This document shows, one piece after another, positions 40,015 to 50,572 of a DNA stretch of 64,000 nucleotides. The stretch spans positions 20,945-84,944 of the forward strand of contig NZ_PEHF01000033.1 of the NCBI RefSeq assembly GCF_015762685.1, written 5' to 3'. Position 1 is the first letter of the stretch; each line of letters starts with the position of its first letter. The stretch is from Candidatus Symbiopectobacterium sp. 'North America'. GTDB lineage: Bacteria; Pseudomonadota; Gammaproteobacteria; Enterobacterales; Enterobacteriaceae. The notes beneath the pieces were generated by a model. The model was given only the letters and a program-made list of their open reading frames with translations, made no database searches and had not been told where the DNA came from. Made by a program: the position numbers and the translations under genes.

Positions 40015-40674
40015 CTAGCGCAAACGCACCATGGAAAAAGGCCCACCATAAACGGCCCCCGTATCGAGATAGATCTGATTGGCATAGGCGCACACCTTTT
40101 TAAGCGGCGTGTGTCCGAAGATAAAATGGTCGGCTCCCTCGATCCGCTGATAGTCGCCAGACTGCGCTCGTTGCAACCGCCTGCGCCCCCACACGACATC
40201 ATCTACATTGACAGGCAGGCCCAAATCATAGCGCGCAGAGGGATAATCCGCATGAGCAATAACATAAAGGCGCGTTTGCACGTTAACTTCCAGAACATGT
40301 GGAAGTGACGCCGTCAATTGGATCAGTCGATCGATGGAATGACGGTGTATCGGACTCAACTCGAAATACCAGTCACCGCCATTGTTGCGCCAGTGGTCAC
40401 GGCTTTCTCCTTGCAACGCAGCATACGCCATACATTCATGATTACCAGCCACTGAAATGAACCAGGGAGCATCCAACAGTGCCAGACATGCCGCGCTGTC
40501 TGTTCCGCGATCGATAAGATCGCCGACGGCTATCAGCAAGTCGCAACGTTCATCAAATTTTCGTGCAATCAATTGCTGCTTCAATTGTTGATAGCAGCCA
40601 TGAAGATCCCCAACCACCCACACATGGCGATAATCATCCCCACGAATACTGCGGTAGCGAACAACCTCGCGCAT
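40015..40674 (-). CDS. Serine/threonine protein phosphatase (PrpA/PphA-like)
   Basis: Intact 219-residue metallophosphatase. The three metal-binding motifs are GDLHG (22-26), GDLIDRG (51-57) and GNHE (77-80), and a histidine motif FGHTPLKK lies near 190. I start at ATG 40674 because CTGGAGG lies just upstream; an open frame to 40722 would add 16 residues without a site. In E. coli the related PrpA/PphA responds to misfolded protein. Single gene. Confidence 0.9.
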   Translation of the reverse strand: MREVVRYRSIRGDDYRHVWVVGDLHGCYQQLKQQLIARKFDERCDLLIAVGDLIDRGTDSAACLALLDAPWFISVAGNHECMAYAALQGESRDHWRNNGGDWYFELSPIHRHSIDRLIQLTASLPHVLEVNVQTRLYVIAHADYPSARYDLGLPVNVDDVVWGRRRLQRAQSGDYQRIEGADHFIFGHTPLKKVCAYANQIYLDTGAVYGGPFSMVRLR

Positions 40675-40991
40675 TTTAACCTCCAGACTGCAATGACGCC
40701 TTAAAGTAATGTTGCGTGCCATGGGCGCTGTTCATGCAATCAGGGAGTAAAACCACAAAATCGCAAAATCACACAGACACACATAATTATGCGTAACAGA
40801 TTGCCGTCGATCAGCATGAAAAAGATCCGAGACAAGAAAAAAAGCGATTCTTATAAAAGGAACGCAGGATTACGCGGTGCTGTTATTGGCGATACAGGCC
40901 CTATGGTGCCCTGAAGGGAAGTCAGTAGAGGTTCTCACACCGCCACACCGGAAGCCGGGATGGCGGCAACACCGTTGTCGTGTTAAGCGGA
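40675..40991. other. Intergenic region
   Basis: About 317 bases between two minus-strand genes. It should hold the phosphatase promoter. ORFs here look like noise and I see no hairpin of note. Confidence 0.4.
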
Positions 40992-41411
40992 TTAAAGCGC
41001 CTCCACCGCCTGATCGCATTCAGGTACAGAAAATTTTGCATAGTGCAACGCATGGTGCACCTGTTGTTTTTCACTCTCGGGGTAAAACTGCGCATCCAGC
41101 AGCAGCGTCCCAATCGCTTGCGCATCCAGCATGGTAAAGGTGGTCCGAAGCGCCAGAGCGATATCAGGCCCGCCATAACACATATTGCGCAATAACACCG
41201 CCAACTCATCGGCAGAGATCTTTCCCTGATAAACCGTATACAGCACATAGGCAATCAGTTTGGCATTTAAAACACTAATGCGGGAAATACCATGATAATG
41301 CCCGCCCAATGCCTGAATCATATGCTCGACGGCCTGAGTCGGCGTTTTCCCCTGATCGCGCAGAGACGTTAACGCCGTAACGAGTTTGTTCTGCAACTCA
41401 TCTGCCATCAT
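40992..41411 (-). CDS. Hypothetical protein, 139 residues
   Basis: Open frame with normal codon use, starting with two adjacent Met. It is soluble, mostly helical by composition, with a hydrophobic stretch SVLNAKLIAYVLYTVYQG in the middle and no signal peptide. I recognise no domain. It is not clearly in an operon; nifJ is divergent from it. Confidence 0.65.
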   Translation of the reverse strand: MMADELQNKLVTALTSLRDQGKTPTQAVEHMIQALGGHYHGISRISVLNAKLIAYVLYTVYQGKISADELAVLLRNMCYGGPDIALALRTTFTMLDAQAIGTLLLDAQFYPESEKQQVHHALHYAKFSVPECDQAVEAL

Positions 41412-41761
41412 CCAGTCCTCTTATTATGCCCCTGCTCAATGGCTCTGCATCGCCGGGGTTCAGGTAACATATCGCATTTTTTGTCAGGGCAATATCGGTT
41501 TAAGAGAAAAATTAACAATTTTCAATATAGCGACGTTACTAACTGATTTTTATTAATATTATTAGGTTTTATGTGAAACAGAGGCCCTTCGCAAAATAGG
41601 CAGTTACCAGGTTATGTGATAGATTCGTCTGCAAAGATGCTCATTTACACGAATTTATACATCTGAGCACATTATGGTTCATTCAAACCCATTTATCTGA
41701 TGCGATAATGCAAAAAAGCAATCGTATTTCATTCTCTGAGCAAGCAAGTTAAGGTTAAATC
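41412..41761. promoter_or_regulatory. Divergent promoter region upstream of nifJ
   Basis: 350 bases, AT-rich in the middle. I looked for FNR (TTGAT-N4-ATCAA) and CRP sites and found no good match; TTATGTGA at about 41568-41575 is half a CRP site at most. Confidence 0.4.
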
Positions 41762-44700
41762 ATGATCACCACTGACGGTAACAGAGCAGTCGTTTCTGTC
41801 GCCTGGCGAGCAAACGACGTCATCGCCATCTACCCGATTACCCCAAGTTCTTCCATGGCAGAACAGGCTGCCGCATGGTCGAGCGATGAGCGTAAAAACT
41901 TGTGGGGAGATACCCCACGGGTGATCGAAATGCAGTCGGAAGGCGGTGCGATTGCCACAGTGCACGGGGCGTTGCAGACAGGGGCGCTGGCGACATCGTT
42001 TACCTCATCGCTGGGATTGCTGTTGATGATCCCGACACTCTACAAGCTGGCCGGACAGTTAACCCCCTTTCGTGCTGCACGTTGCCGCCCGAACCGTCGC
42101 TACTCATGCGCTCTCCATTTTCTGCGATCACTCCGACGTGATGGCGGTGCGCCAGACGGGCTGTGCGATGCTGTGTGCCAACACCGTGCAAGAAGCACAA
42201 GATTTCGCCTTGATTGCACAAATCTCCACGCTTAACAGCCGCGTCCCCTTTATCCATTTCTTCGACGTTTTCCGCACTTTACATGAAATCAATAAAGTGA
42301 AACCGCTCAGTGATGAAGTATTGCTGAAACTGCTGCCCCAGGATGCAATTGCTGCACACTGTGAGCGTGCGCTTACACCAGAACGTCCGGTGATTCGTGG
42401 CACCGCCTCCAATCCGGACACCTTCTTCCAGGCACGCGAAGCCACCAACCCATGGTACAACAACACCTACTCTCACGTTGAGCAGGCGATGGATGCTTTT
42501 GCTGAGGCCACCGGACGTCGCTATCAGCCGTTTGAATATTACGGGCACCCTGAAGCGACGCGCGTGATTGTGCTGATGGGCTCGGGAGTAGGCACGTGCG
42601 AAGAAGTGGTGGATGCCCTGCTAACCCGTGGTGAAAAAGTGGGCGTGCTTAAAGTGCGTCTGTATCGTCCGTTCTCAGCGCAGCACCTGCTCGATACCCT
42701 TCCGCAAACCGCGCAGAGCATCGCCGTGCTCGATCGCACCAAAGAACCCGGTGCCCTGGCAGAACCGCTTTATCTGGATGTGATGACCGCACTGGCGGAA
42801 ACCTTCTCCCGTGGGGAGCGGGCAACATTACCGCGTACCATTGGTGGCCGTTACGGTTTGTCTTCCAAAGAGTTCACACCACAGTGCGTGCAGGCTATTT
42901 TTAATGAGTTAGTGCTTGCTAACCCGAGACCGCTTTTCACCGTGGGTATTTATGATGATGTGACCCACCTTTCCCTGCCGTTGCCGGAACAACACTTCCC
43001 CTCCAGCGCAGGACTGGAAGCGTTGTTCTACGGGCTCGGCAGCGATGGCACTGTTTCCGCCACCAAAAATGCTATCAAGATTGTCGGTTCCAGCACGCCG
43101 ATGTTTGTACAGGGCTATTTCGTCTACGACTCCAAAAAAGCGGGCAGCCTGACGGTATCGCACATGCGCGTTGGCCCGCACCCGACCAATTCGGCCTATC
43201 TGATCGATCAAGCCAATTTCGTCGCGTGCCACCAGTGGCAGTTCATTGAGAAGTACGCCATGGTGGAACGCTTGAAACCTGGCGGTATCTTCCTGATAAA
43301 CACCCCTTACAGCGCCGACGACCTGTGGCACCGCTTGCCACAAGAGGTGCAGGCAGGCCTGAATCAACGTCAGGCAAGGGTCTATTGCATCAACGCAGCC
43401 AAAATTGCCCGTGAATGTCAGTTGGGTGCGCGTATCAACACCGTGATGCAAATGGCGTTCTTTCATCTCTCGCAGATTTTGCCTAGTGATGCGGCCGTAG
43501 AGAAACTGCGCAGCGCCATCGAAAAGAGCTACGGTAGCAAAGGTGAAGAGCTGGTCGTCCGCAACTGGAAAGCGTTGGAAGCCACACTGGCGGCGCTGGA
43601 ATCCGTTGCGCTGGCAGCGGTTAATCCTGAAAGTCCGCAACGTCCACCCGTGGTGTCCGATGCCGCGCCAGACTTCGTTAAAACGGTAACGGCAACCATG
43701 CTGGCCTGACTGGGCGATACCTTACCCGTTTCCGCCCTACCGCCCGATGGCACCTGGCCCACCGGCACCACCCAGTGGGAAAAACGGAACATTGCAGAGG
43801 CCATTCCGCTTTGGAAACCAGAGCTGTGTACGCAGTGTAACCACTGCGTCGCCGCCTGCCCGCACTCGGCTATCCGTGCCAAAGTGGTGCCTGCTGAGGC
43901 CATGAGCCATGCGCCTGATTCACTGCAATCTCTGGATGTCAAAGCGCGTGATATGCGTGGTCAGAAGTATGTATTGCAAGTCGCCCCGGAAGATTGCACG
44001 GGATGTAACCTGTGCGTCGAGGTGTGCCCGGCGAAAGACCGTCAACACCCTGAGATCAAAGCCATCAACATGGAGTCCCGCCTAGATAATCTGAGCCTGG
44101 AAAAAACCCACTTTGATTTCTTCCTGCAATTGCCGGAAATCGACAAGAGCAAGTTGGAACGTATCGACATCCTCACGTCACAGTTGATTACGCCGCTGTT
44201 CGAGTACTCGGGTGCCTGTTCCGGTTGCGGTGAAACGCCATATATCAAACTGTTAACGCAGCTCTATGGCGATCGTTTGCTGGTCGCCAACGCCACCGGC
44301 TGCTCATCTATTTACGGCGGCAATCTGCCCACCACGCCGTGGACCACCGATGCCAATGGGCGCGGTCCAGCCTGAGCCAACTCGCTGTTTGAGGATAACG
44401 CCGAATTTGGTTTAGGTTTCCGTCTCAGCGTGGATCAACATCGCCAGAGCGCCTTGCGTCAGCTCTTGCAGTTAGCACCGCAACTCCCCGCCAATCTGGT
44501 GAGCACCTTGCAGGAAGAAAACATTGTGCCAGATCTGCGCCGCCAGCAAATTGCGCAGCTGCGCGAACGGCTTGCCAGCCTCAATGAACCGGTGGCTCGT
44601 GAACTTAGCCACGATGCCGACCATCTGGTAGACAAATCCGTCTGGCTGATTGGCGGTGATGGCTGGGCTTATGATATTGGCTACGGCGGTCTGGATCATG

Positions 44701-45296
44701 TGATGAGCCTGACAGAAAACGTCAACGTGCTGGTGCTGGATACCCAGTGCTATTCCAACACGGGCGGTCAGCAATCCAAGGCGACACCGCTGGGTGCAGT
44801 CACCAAATTTGGGGAAAAAGGTAAACGCAAGGCGCGTAAAGATCTGGGCATCAATGTGATGATGTACGGCCACGTTTATGTCGCACAGATTTCACTGGGC
44901 GCACAGCTTAACCAAACGGTGAAAGCAATTCAGGAAGCGGAAGCCTGGCCGGGTCCATCCTTAATCATCACCTACAGCCCCTGCGAAGAACACGGCTACG
45001 ATCTGGCGTTCAGTCACGATCAGATGCGTCAACTGACGGCCACCGGATTCTGGCCACTCTATCGCTTCGATCCGCGTCGTGTGGAAGAAGGCAAACCGGC
45101 GTTGGTCACCGATTCCTGTCCGCCCTCCAGCAGCCTGAGTGAGACGCTGTTGAAAGAGCAACGCTTCCGTCGGCTGAATACGCAAATGCCGGAAGAGACC
45201 GCGCGGTTGCATGAAGAAGCGGAAGAGGATCTGCGTCGTCGCTTTGACTTCCTGACAATGATGGCAGGTAAAGCAGAAAAGAACGCTCAAGAATAA
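41762..45296 (+). pseudogene. nifJ: Pyruvate:ferredoxin/flavodoxin oxidoreductase NifJ, one frameshift and two opal codons
   Basis: Cytoplasmic enzyme converting pyruvate and CoA to acetyl-CoA with reduction of flavodoxin or ferredoxin; about 1,178 codons, the normal length. Domains in order: thiamine-pyrophosphate pyrimidine domain (DVIAIYPITPSSSMAEQAA), domain II, the EKR/gamma part, two 4Fe-4S clusters (CTQCNHCVAACP and CTGCNLCVEVCP), and the C-terminal TPP-binding domain (GDGWAYDIGYGGLDHV). Damage: an extra T in CCCCCTTTCG near 42070 shifts the frame; TGA at 43707-43709 and TGA at 44373-44375, the latter in GPA*ANSLFEDNAEFG where Trp is expected. The decay suggests loss of a fermentation or nitrogen-related route. 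Confidence 0.93.
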
Positions 45297-45310
45297 GGTC
45301 GCAATATACG

Positions 45311-45342
45311 ACGAGATCCTCAGTGCAAGCCGAGGATCTCGT
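45311..45342. terminator. Hairpin between nifJ and the MocR gene
   Basis: CGAGATCCTC (45312-45321) pairs with GAGGATCTCG (45332-45341), extended by one A/T pair, in the gap between the converging genes. Part of it (TCCTC-x-GTGCAAGCCGAGGA) resembles a sequence at 51373-51396, so this may be a repeated element serving as terminator. Confidence 0.65.
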
Positions 45343-45356
45343 GAGGAAAATGCGCG

Positions 45357-46688
45357 CTAGCAAAAGATCTGGCTGACGGCTTCGGCCACGGTCTCTACAT
45401 GATGTTCCTGCAACTGGCTGATACTGAGCCGAATAAATTCCCCGTTTTTTACCCCTGCCCCCACACCAACCCTCACGGCAATGCCACGTACGGCCAGGGT
45501 TACCAGAGCATGGCGCTCCGAAGGCACTGGCAACCAGATACACAGCGCATCGCTTTCTGGTACATGAATGCCCCGTCGAGCCAGCGCATCCACTAACGCC
45601 TGACGTCGCCGGTGATAAACCTGTTTGGCATGTGTAATATCGTGCTGTGCCTGAGCATCGTTCAATAAATAAGCCAACGCGCCTTGCAGTATCCGGCTAC
45701 TCCATCCGACGCCAAAATGGCGGAAGGATTGAAGCTGGTCCATTCGGGTTTTACTGCCCGATATCACTGCCAAACGTAAATCCGGTCCATAGGCTTTGTA
45801 GTAAGAGAAGACATGAATTGCACGTTCAGGATAATAGCGCCCCAAACTGATCGCGGGACAGGTTGATAATTCACCGATGCCGTCATCTTCCAAAATCAGC
45901 ACATTTCCATGCTCGGCCAGTACAGCGGCCATGTCGTCCAGCCGCTCAGGGCTTACGGCGCAACCCGTGTGTGAATGAGTCCTTGGCTGGAAAATAAACG
46001 CGACTGGCTTTTGTTGCAGCGCCTGTTTCAATTCCTCAATGTCAGGCCCATTGGCATCACAGCCCAACTTGATCGCGTTCATTCCCAGCAGATCGAGCAA
46101 ATCAAGTAAGCGAGCAGTGGTAGGGCTTTCGATAGCCACCGTCGAACCGGGAAAGATCAATGCCTGCAACGCCAGGTACAGCCCATCAAACCCGCCACTT
46201 GAGGTAATGAACGCCTCAGCCGGATAAGGCCAGCGTTTGCGAACCGCCGCCTCCAGTTCAGGGACAATGGCAGTTCGTTGGTAACTGTTTAACGTGGGCT
46301 GCGATAGGGAATGTTGCAATGCTGCTGCCAGATTAGGTAATAACGCGGGGTCCGGTGAAGAGAGTTCCATATTAATCTGGATGGTATCACCAAAGTTACC
46401 CACCCTCTCAAAACGTTCAGGACGGGGCGAGACTCGCTGACTACAGGCCCATACCCCTGTCCTTCCACGCCCGGTCACCACGTTCTGCCGCTTTAATTGG
46501 GACAAGGCCGCCGAAATCGTCGCCGGACTCACTCGCAATATTTCAGCCAGTTCCCGAACCGACGGCAACTGGCTGCCAATAGCAATGCGCTCTTCACGAA
46601 TCAATGCAGCGATATCCATCGCAATCCCCCGAATCGAGGGATCGGTAAGCATTCCGGCCAGCCAAACGGGATCAATTTTTGCTGTCAT
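45357..46688 (-). CDS. MocR-family PLP-dependent transcriptional regulator
   Basis: Intact 443-residue fusion of a GntR-type winged helix (residues 10-80, SVRELAEILRVSPATISAALSQ) with a type I aminotransferase-like domain (110-440). The PLP lysine is K298 in SYYKAYGPDLR. MocR proteins usually control a neighbouring PLP- or amino-acid-related operon; here it is divergent from the 46845-51364 genes, which makes them the likely targets. Natural stop TAG. Confidence 0.9.
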   Translation of the reverse strand: MTAKIDPVWLAGMLTDPSIRGIAMDIAALIREERIAIGSQLPSVRELAEILRVSPATISAALSQLKRQNVVTGRGRTGVWACSQRVSPRPERFERVGNFGDTIQINMELSSPDPALLPNLAAALQHSLSQPTLNSYQRTAIVPELEAAVRKRWPYPAEAFITSSGGFDGLYLALQALIFPGSTVAIESPTTARLLDLLDLLGMNAIKLGCDANGPDIEELKQALQQKPVAFIFQPRTHSHTGCAVSPERLDDMAAVLAEHGNVLILEDDGIGELSTCPAISLGRYYPERAIHVFSYYKAYGPDLRLAVISGSKTRMDQLQSFRHFGVGWSSRILQGALAYLLNDAQAQHDITHAKQVYHRRRQALVDALARRGIHVPESDALCIWLPVPSERHALVTLAVRGIAVRVGVGAGVKNGEFIRLSISQLQEHHVETVAEAVSQIFC

Positions 46689-46717
46689 ATCAAAAACTTT
46701 TGTTCAGTAAAAAAATA

Positions 46718-46776
46718 TTTTTGTACACATACAAATGAGCCACTAGTATCAAAAAAAGCCACATTACGTACAAAAA
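46718..46776. promoter_or_regulatory. Inverted repeats in the divergent MocR promoter
   Basis: TTTTTGTAC (46718-46726) and GTACAAAAA (46768-46776) form an inverted pair separated by 41 bases, and TTGTA-CACA-TACAA (46721-46734) is a smaller palindrome inside. This arrangement between MocR and the divergent gene is typical of a MocR operator, but the assignment is inference. Confidence 0.5.
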
Positions 46777-46844
46777 TTGCACAATTGTAAGCAGGGAAAT
46801 AATGAGCATGATGTGGATTAGTTAGCCTTCACCGGGGAAATAGC

Positions 46845-47822
46845 GTGACGATAACAATTAGATTGGCAGTGCGCGATTGGGATTATTTTACTCCACTTGC
46901 TTTGGGCGACATCAAACCAAAACACTTTACATTGATGATCGACCGTGTGGAGGCGTTGCCCCAAAATTTGGCCAACAGCCCGCATTACGATGCTGGTGAA
47001 ATCTCTTTCAGCCGCTACGCGCGAAACCACGCTGGTAACGATGAAAGTTTGCTGGCACTCCCGCATTTCTTGATGCGGGGGTTTCGCCAGCGCTGCATTT
47101 TAACCACCGAAGACAGCCCATTGAATGCGTTATCGCAGCTCGTGGGCAAACGTATCGGTGTAACTGGCTGGCATCACTCCGGCAGTGTCTGGACGCGCGC
47201 TATGCTGCGACTTGAAGGCATAGAGACGAAGGATGCCCATTGGTATGCCGGCCGCTTAACAGACGCACACCCGATCATGGACAGGCTGGGGAATTTTGGT
47301 CAACCGGGAAACATTGACCCGGCCCCCGGCGAGCAGTCGCTGATATCGTTGCTGAAAAACGGCGAACTGGATGCTATATGCACCCCTTTTATGCCGGATG
47401 GGTATTTCAGTGAGACCTCAGGGCTACGTCAATTGCTGCGAGATTTTCGGCAGGCAGAACTGGATTACTTCCGGGCCGTGGGTTATATCTCGGGTATTCA
47501 CGTTCTCGGCATGAAACCTGAGATAGCCCAAGCGCACCCTTGGCTGCCGCAAGCGTTAAGCGAAGTGATCGATCAATCCTATGCCCTGTGGATGAAAAAA
47601 CGCATCAAATATACCGACACCACGCCGTGGCTACTGGACGATCTGCGCAGAACTGCGCGGGATTTACCCGCCAACTGGAATGAAAATGGCTTTGAGGTGA
47701 ATAAAGTGATGATCGCTGATTTCGCCCGAGAACTGTATGAGCAAAAGATCACCGATAAATGCTTAACCCCGGAAGCGTTGTTCCCCTATTCATGTCATGT
47801 CGGTAGCGGCATTGCACCTTAA
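46845..47822 (+). CDS. Solute-binding-fold protein, phthalate-decarboxylase-like
   Basis: Intact 325-residue soluble protein without a clear signal peptide. The fold pattern is that of periplasmic-binding-protein-like enzymes annotated as 4,5-dihydroxyphthalate decarboxylase or NMT1/THI5-like proteins (GKRIGVTGWHHSGSVWTRAML; LLKNGELDAICTPFMPDGYF). I do not assert that reaction. It is first in the operon with the amidase and is presumably controlled by the divergent MocR. Confidence 0.8.
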   Translation: MTITIRLAVRDWDYFTPLALGDIKPKHFTLMIDRVEALPQNLANSPHYDAGEISFSRYARNHAGNDESLLALPHFLMRGFRQRCILTTEDSPLNALSQLVGKRIGVTGWHHSGSVWTRAMLRLEGIETKDAHWYAGRLTDAHPIMDRLGNFGQPGNIDPAPGEQSLISLLKNGELDAICTPFMPDGYFSETSGLRQLLRDFRQAELDYFRAVGYISGIHVLGMKPEIAQAHPWLPQALSEVIDQSYALWMKKRIKYTDTTPWLLDDLRRTARDLPANWNENGFEVNKVMIADFARELYEQKITDKCLTPEALFPYSCHVGSGIAP

Positions 47823-47848
47823 TGACGTGATGGATAACAGAGGTTGCT

Positions 47849-48652
47849 ATGAAAGTTGCGTTGGGACAATTCGCGGTAGACAAAGAGTGGCAAAACAATG
47901 CCATCACTACGGCCTCACTCATGGAACAAGCCGAGCAGGCCGGTGCTGAACTTCTGGTACTGCCTGAAGGCATTCTGGCACGCGATATTACCAATCCCAA
48001 GCTGGTACTGACCGCAGCACAACCTCTTGATGGCCCGTTTATGACGCAGGTGCTTGCCGCCAGCCAAGGCAACGGCATGACCACCATGATGAGCGTTCAC
48101 GTTCCTAACGGCAGAGATAAAGTCTGGAACACTCTGGTTGTCGTTCGCAACGACGAAATCATCGAGCAGTATCGCAAATTGCATCTGTACGATGCATTCG
48201 CCATGAAAGAATCTGATAACGTGATGCCTGGAGATGATGTCCCGGCGTTGGTTAACGTTGCCGGATTGAACGTGGGATTGATGACCTGCTATGACATCCG
48301 CTTTCCCGAGCTCGCGCGTCGTCTGGTACTGGATGGTGCCGATCTGCTGGTGCTGCCCGCGGCCTGGGTTAAAGGGCCGCTAAAAGAGACACACTGGGAA
48401 CTTCTGATCCGCGCCCGCGCTTTGGAAAACACCACCTATGTGGTGGCGGTTGGCGAGTGCGGTGTGCGAAACATCGGTAACAGCATGGTGGTCGACCCGC
48501 TAGATGTCGTGGTAGTGCAGGCACCCGAAACACCGACGTTGATCTATGCTGATATCGACCCTAAACGAACCGCCTATGCTCGCGATGTTTTACCGGCACT
48601 GGCTAACCGCCGGTTTGTTGAACCACGTTTGCCCCATGAAATACAAGGATAG
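47849..48652 (+). CDS. Nitrilase-superfamily amidase (deaminated-glutathione-amidase-like)
   Basis: Intact 267-residue cytoplasmic amidase. The catalytic triad of the family is visible: E40 in LLVLPEG, K110 in EQYRKLHLYD and C147 in GLMTCYDIRFPE. The sequence resembles YbeM-type deaminated glutathione amidases. It is 26 bases behind the binding-fold gene and before an amino-acid importer, so it probably works on an imported amide or its breakdown product. Substrate unproven. Confidence 0.87.
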   Translation: MKVALGQFAVDKEWQNNAITTASLMEQAEQAGAELLVLPEGILARDITNPKLVLTAAQPLDGPFMTQVLAASQGNGMTTMMSVHVPNGRDKVWNTLVVVRNDEIIEQYRKLHLYDAFAMKESDNVMPGDDVPALVNVAGLNVGLMTCYDIRFPELARRLVLDGADLLVLPAAWVKGPLKETHWELLIRARALENTTYVVAVGECGVRNIGNSMVVDPLDVVVVQAPETPTLIYADIDPKRTAYARDVLPALANRRFVEPRLPHEIQG

Positions 48653-48725
48653 TTTTCACCGCTAATACTGATTTTCACACTATCACTGACATCTGCATTC
48701 CCCAAAAAGCAGAGGAGAACACGGC

Positions 48726-49602
48726 ATGACAATGAAAAGGCTTGGATATACCACTCTACTGATCGGTTCACTGTTTTCTGCAAATACCTTGGCTACCGCA
48801 ATTCCAACTCAAACGCTAAACAAAAGCCTGCACGAACGTTTGCCGGAAGATATAAAAAAACCGGCGTCTTAAACGCAGCCAATAACGGTTCCTTTCCGCC
48901 TTATAAAATCGTCAGCAACACTGATTCCATCGAAGGCGCTAGCGTTGATCTCACTAACGCATTGGGTAAACTGCTCGGTGTCAAAATTGAACATTTCACG
49001 GTGGCGGATTACCCGGCATACTGAGTGGTATTCAATCTGGGCGCTACCAATTCGCAATCGGGCCCACTGGCGATTTCCCAACGCGTCAGGCAAAAAACGA
49101 TTTTGTGGATTTTGTCCGTGAATTCGTCGTCTTTGCGGTAAAAAGTGGAAACCCTGAAAAAATAAATACCCTGGACGATACCTGCGGCAAGCGCATCGCC
49201 GTATTGGCTGGAGGTTCTGCCGAGCAGGTGATCGTCAAACAATCGCAAGCCTGTACCGCTGCCGGAAAACCGGCCGTAACGGTCCAATCCTACACGGACC
49301 AACCGACCTCAATCCTCTCTGTGCGTTCCGATCGCGCAGATGCCTTCTTCTCCTCTCAGGCACCGCTGACCTACTTTGTGCAGCAAACCAATGGGCAGCT
49401 CGAACTGGCCGGTACGGGACAACACAATGGATTTGGCGACCTGTATCAGGGCTCGGTCTTTGAGAAAGACTCCCCGCTAACACCGGTTATTCTGGCTGCA
49501 TATCAGGAGCTATTTGATAACGGCACCTATGCCGCCATCATGAAGAAATGGAACTTGTCAGACAATATGCTGCCTGCACCGGGTATCAATTTAGCCAAGT
49601 AA
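48726..49602 (+). pseudogene. Amino-acid ABC importer binding protein, two frameshifts
   Basis: Periplasmic cluster-3 substrate-binding protein. A signal peptide (MTMKRLGYTTLLIGSLFSA, cut near TLATA) is followed by a frameshift in a poly-A run near 48858: one missing A would restore EDIKKTGVLNAANNGSFPPY. A second one-base loss in a C run near 49015 separates FTVADYP from GILSGIQSGRYQF. The remainder (DFVREFVVFAVKSGNPEKIN to GTYAAIMKKWNL) is undamaged in one frame. Confidence 0.87.
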
Positions 49603-49666
49603 TCGACGTTTCTTCGCAGAAACCACGCATTACATCGTCAATAACGTTGAGAGGCATTTTTTTGCC

Positions 49667-50572
49667 GTGGACAAATTGAGAGATGTTGCCAGAGCCCTGC
49701 CATCCAGCCGCTTTAGCCAGCGGCTTTCCTGGGGCTTCACACTGATTGTCGCCTTTTATGTGCTTTGGTGCATTGGGACCAATAGGCACTTTGAATGGCA
49801 TGTGGTTTATCAGTGGTTTAATGAAAAAACCGTGCTCAACGGGTTGGCGATGACGCTGGGTCTGACCGTGGTGGCCATGATCATCGGCACGATATTGGGG
49901 TTATTACTTGCTATCGGGCCCATGTCCAACAATCGGCTACTGAGCGGACTTTCCGGGTTTTATATCTGATTTTTTCGCGGTACGCCGCTGCTGGTGCAAC
50001 TGATTTTTTGGTACAACCTCGCCACACTCTTTCCCCGCGTCTCACTGGGCATTCCTTTTGGTCCGGAATGGGTGAGTTGGAAGACCAACGATCTGATCAC
50101 GCCTCTTACGGCCGCTATTGCCGGTCTGGCACTGAATGAAGCGGCCTATATGGCGGAAATCATTCGTGGCGGCCTGCTATCTGTCGATCACGGTCAGGTG
50201 GAAACCGCGCAGGCATTCGGCATGAGCCGTAGCCGTGCGTTACGCCGCATCATCATTCCGCAGGCGATGCGCGCCATCGTTCCCCCTACCGGTAACCAGT
50301 TAATTAGCATGATCAAAGCGACGTCGCTGGTCAGCGTCATCGCGATGGGCGATCTGCTTTATTCGGTACAAGCCATTTATAACAGTACCTTTGCCATGAT
50401 CCCGATGTTGATGGTGGCGGTGATGTGGTATATGTTTATTACCTCGCTGCTGAATATTGGGCAATCGGCCATCGAACGCTATTACTCCCGAGGTGAGAGG
50501 CTCCCGGCATCGGAAACCCGTCGATTGCCCCCCGAAAAAGCCAATGTGTCTGGCAAAGAGGAACCTCAATGA
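49667..50572 (+). pseudogene. Amino-acid ABC importer permease, opal codon
   Basis: Polar-amino-acid permease (HisM/GlnP-like) with start GTG 49667. TGA at 49967-49969 interrupts GFYI*FFRGTPLLVQL, where the family has Trp, consistent with TGG to TGA. The rest is intact, with the EAA motif (EIIRGGLLSVDHGQVETAQA) and further membrane helices to 50572, which overlaps the ATPase start by four bases. Confidence 0.88.

Noticed and set aside
39816..40103. Small plus-strand frame before the phosphatase
   Set aside because: Basic, low-complexity translation, overlapping the phosphatase 3' end; no evidence of a gene.
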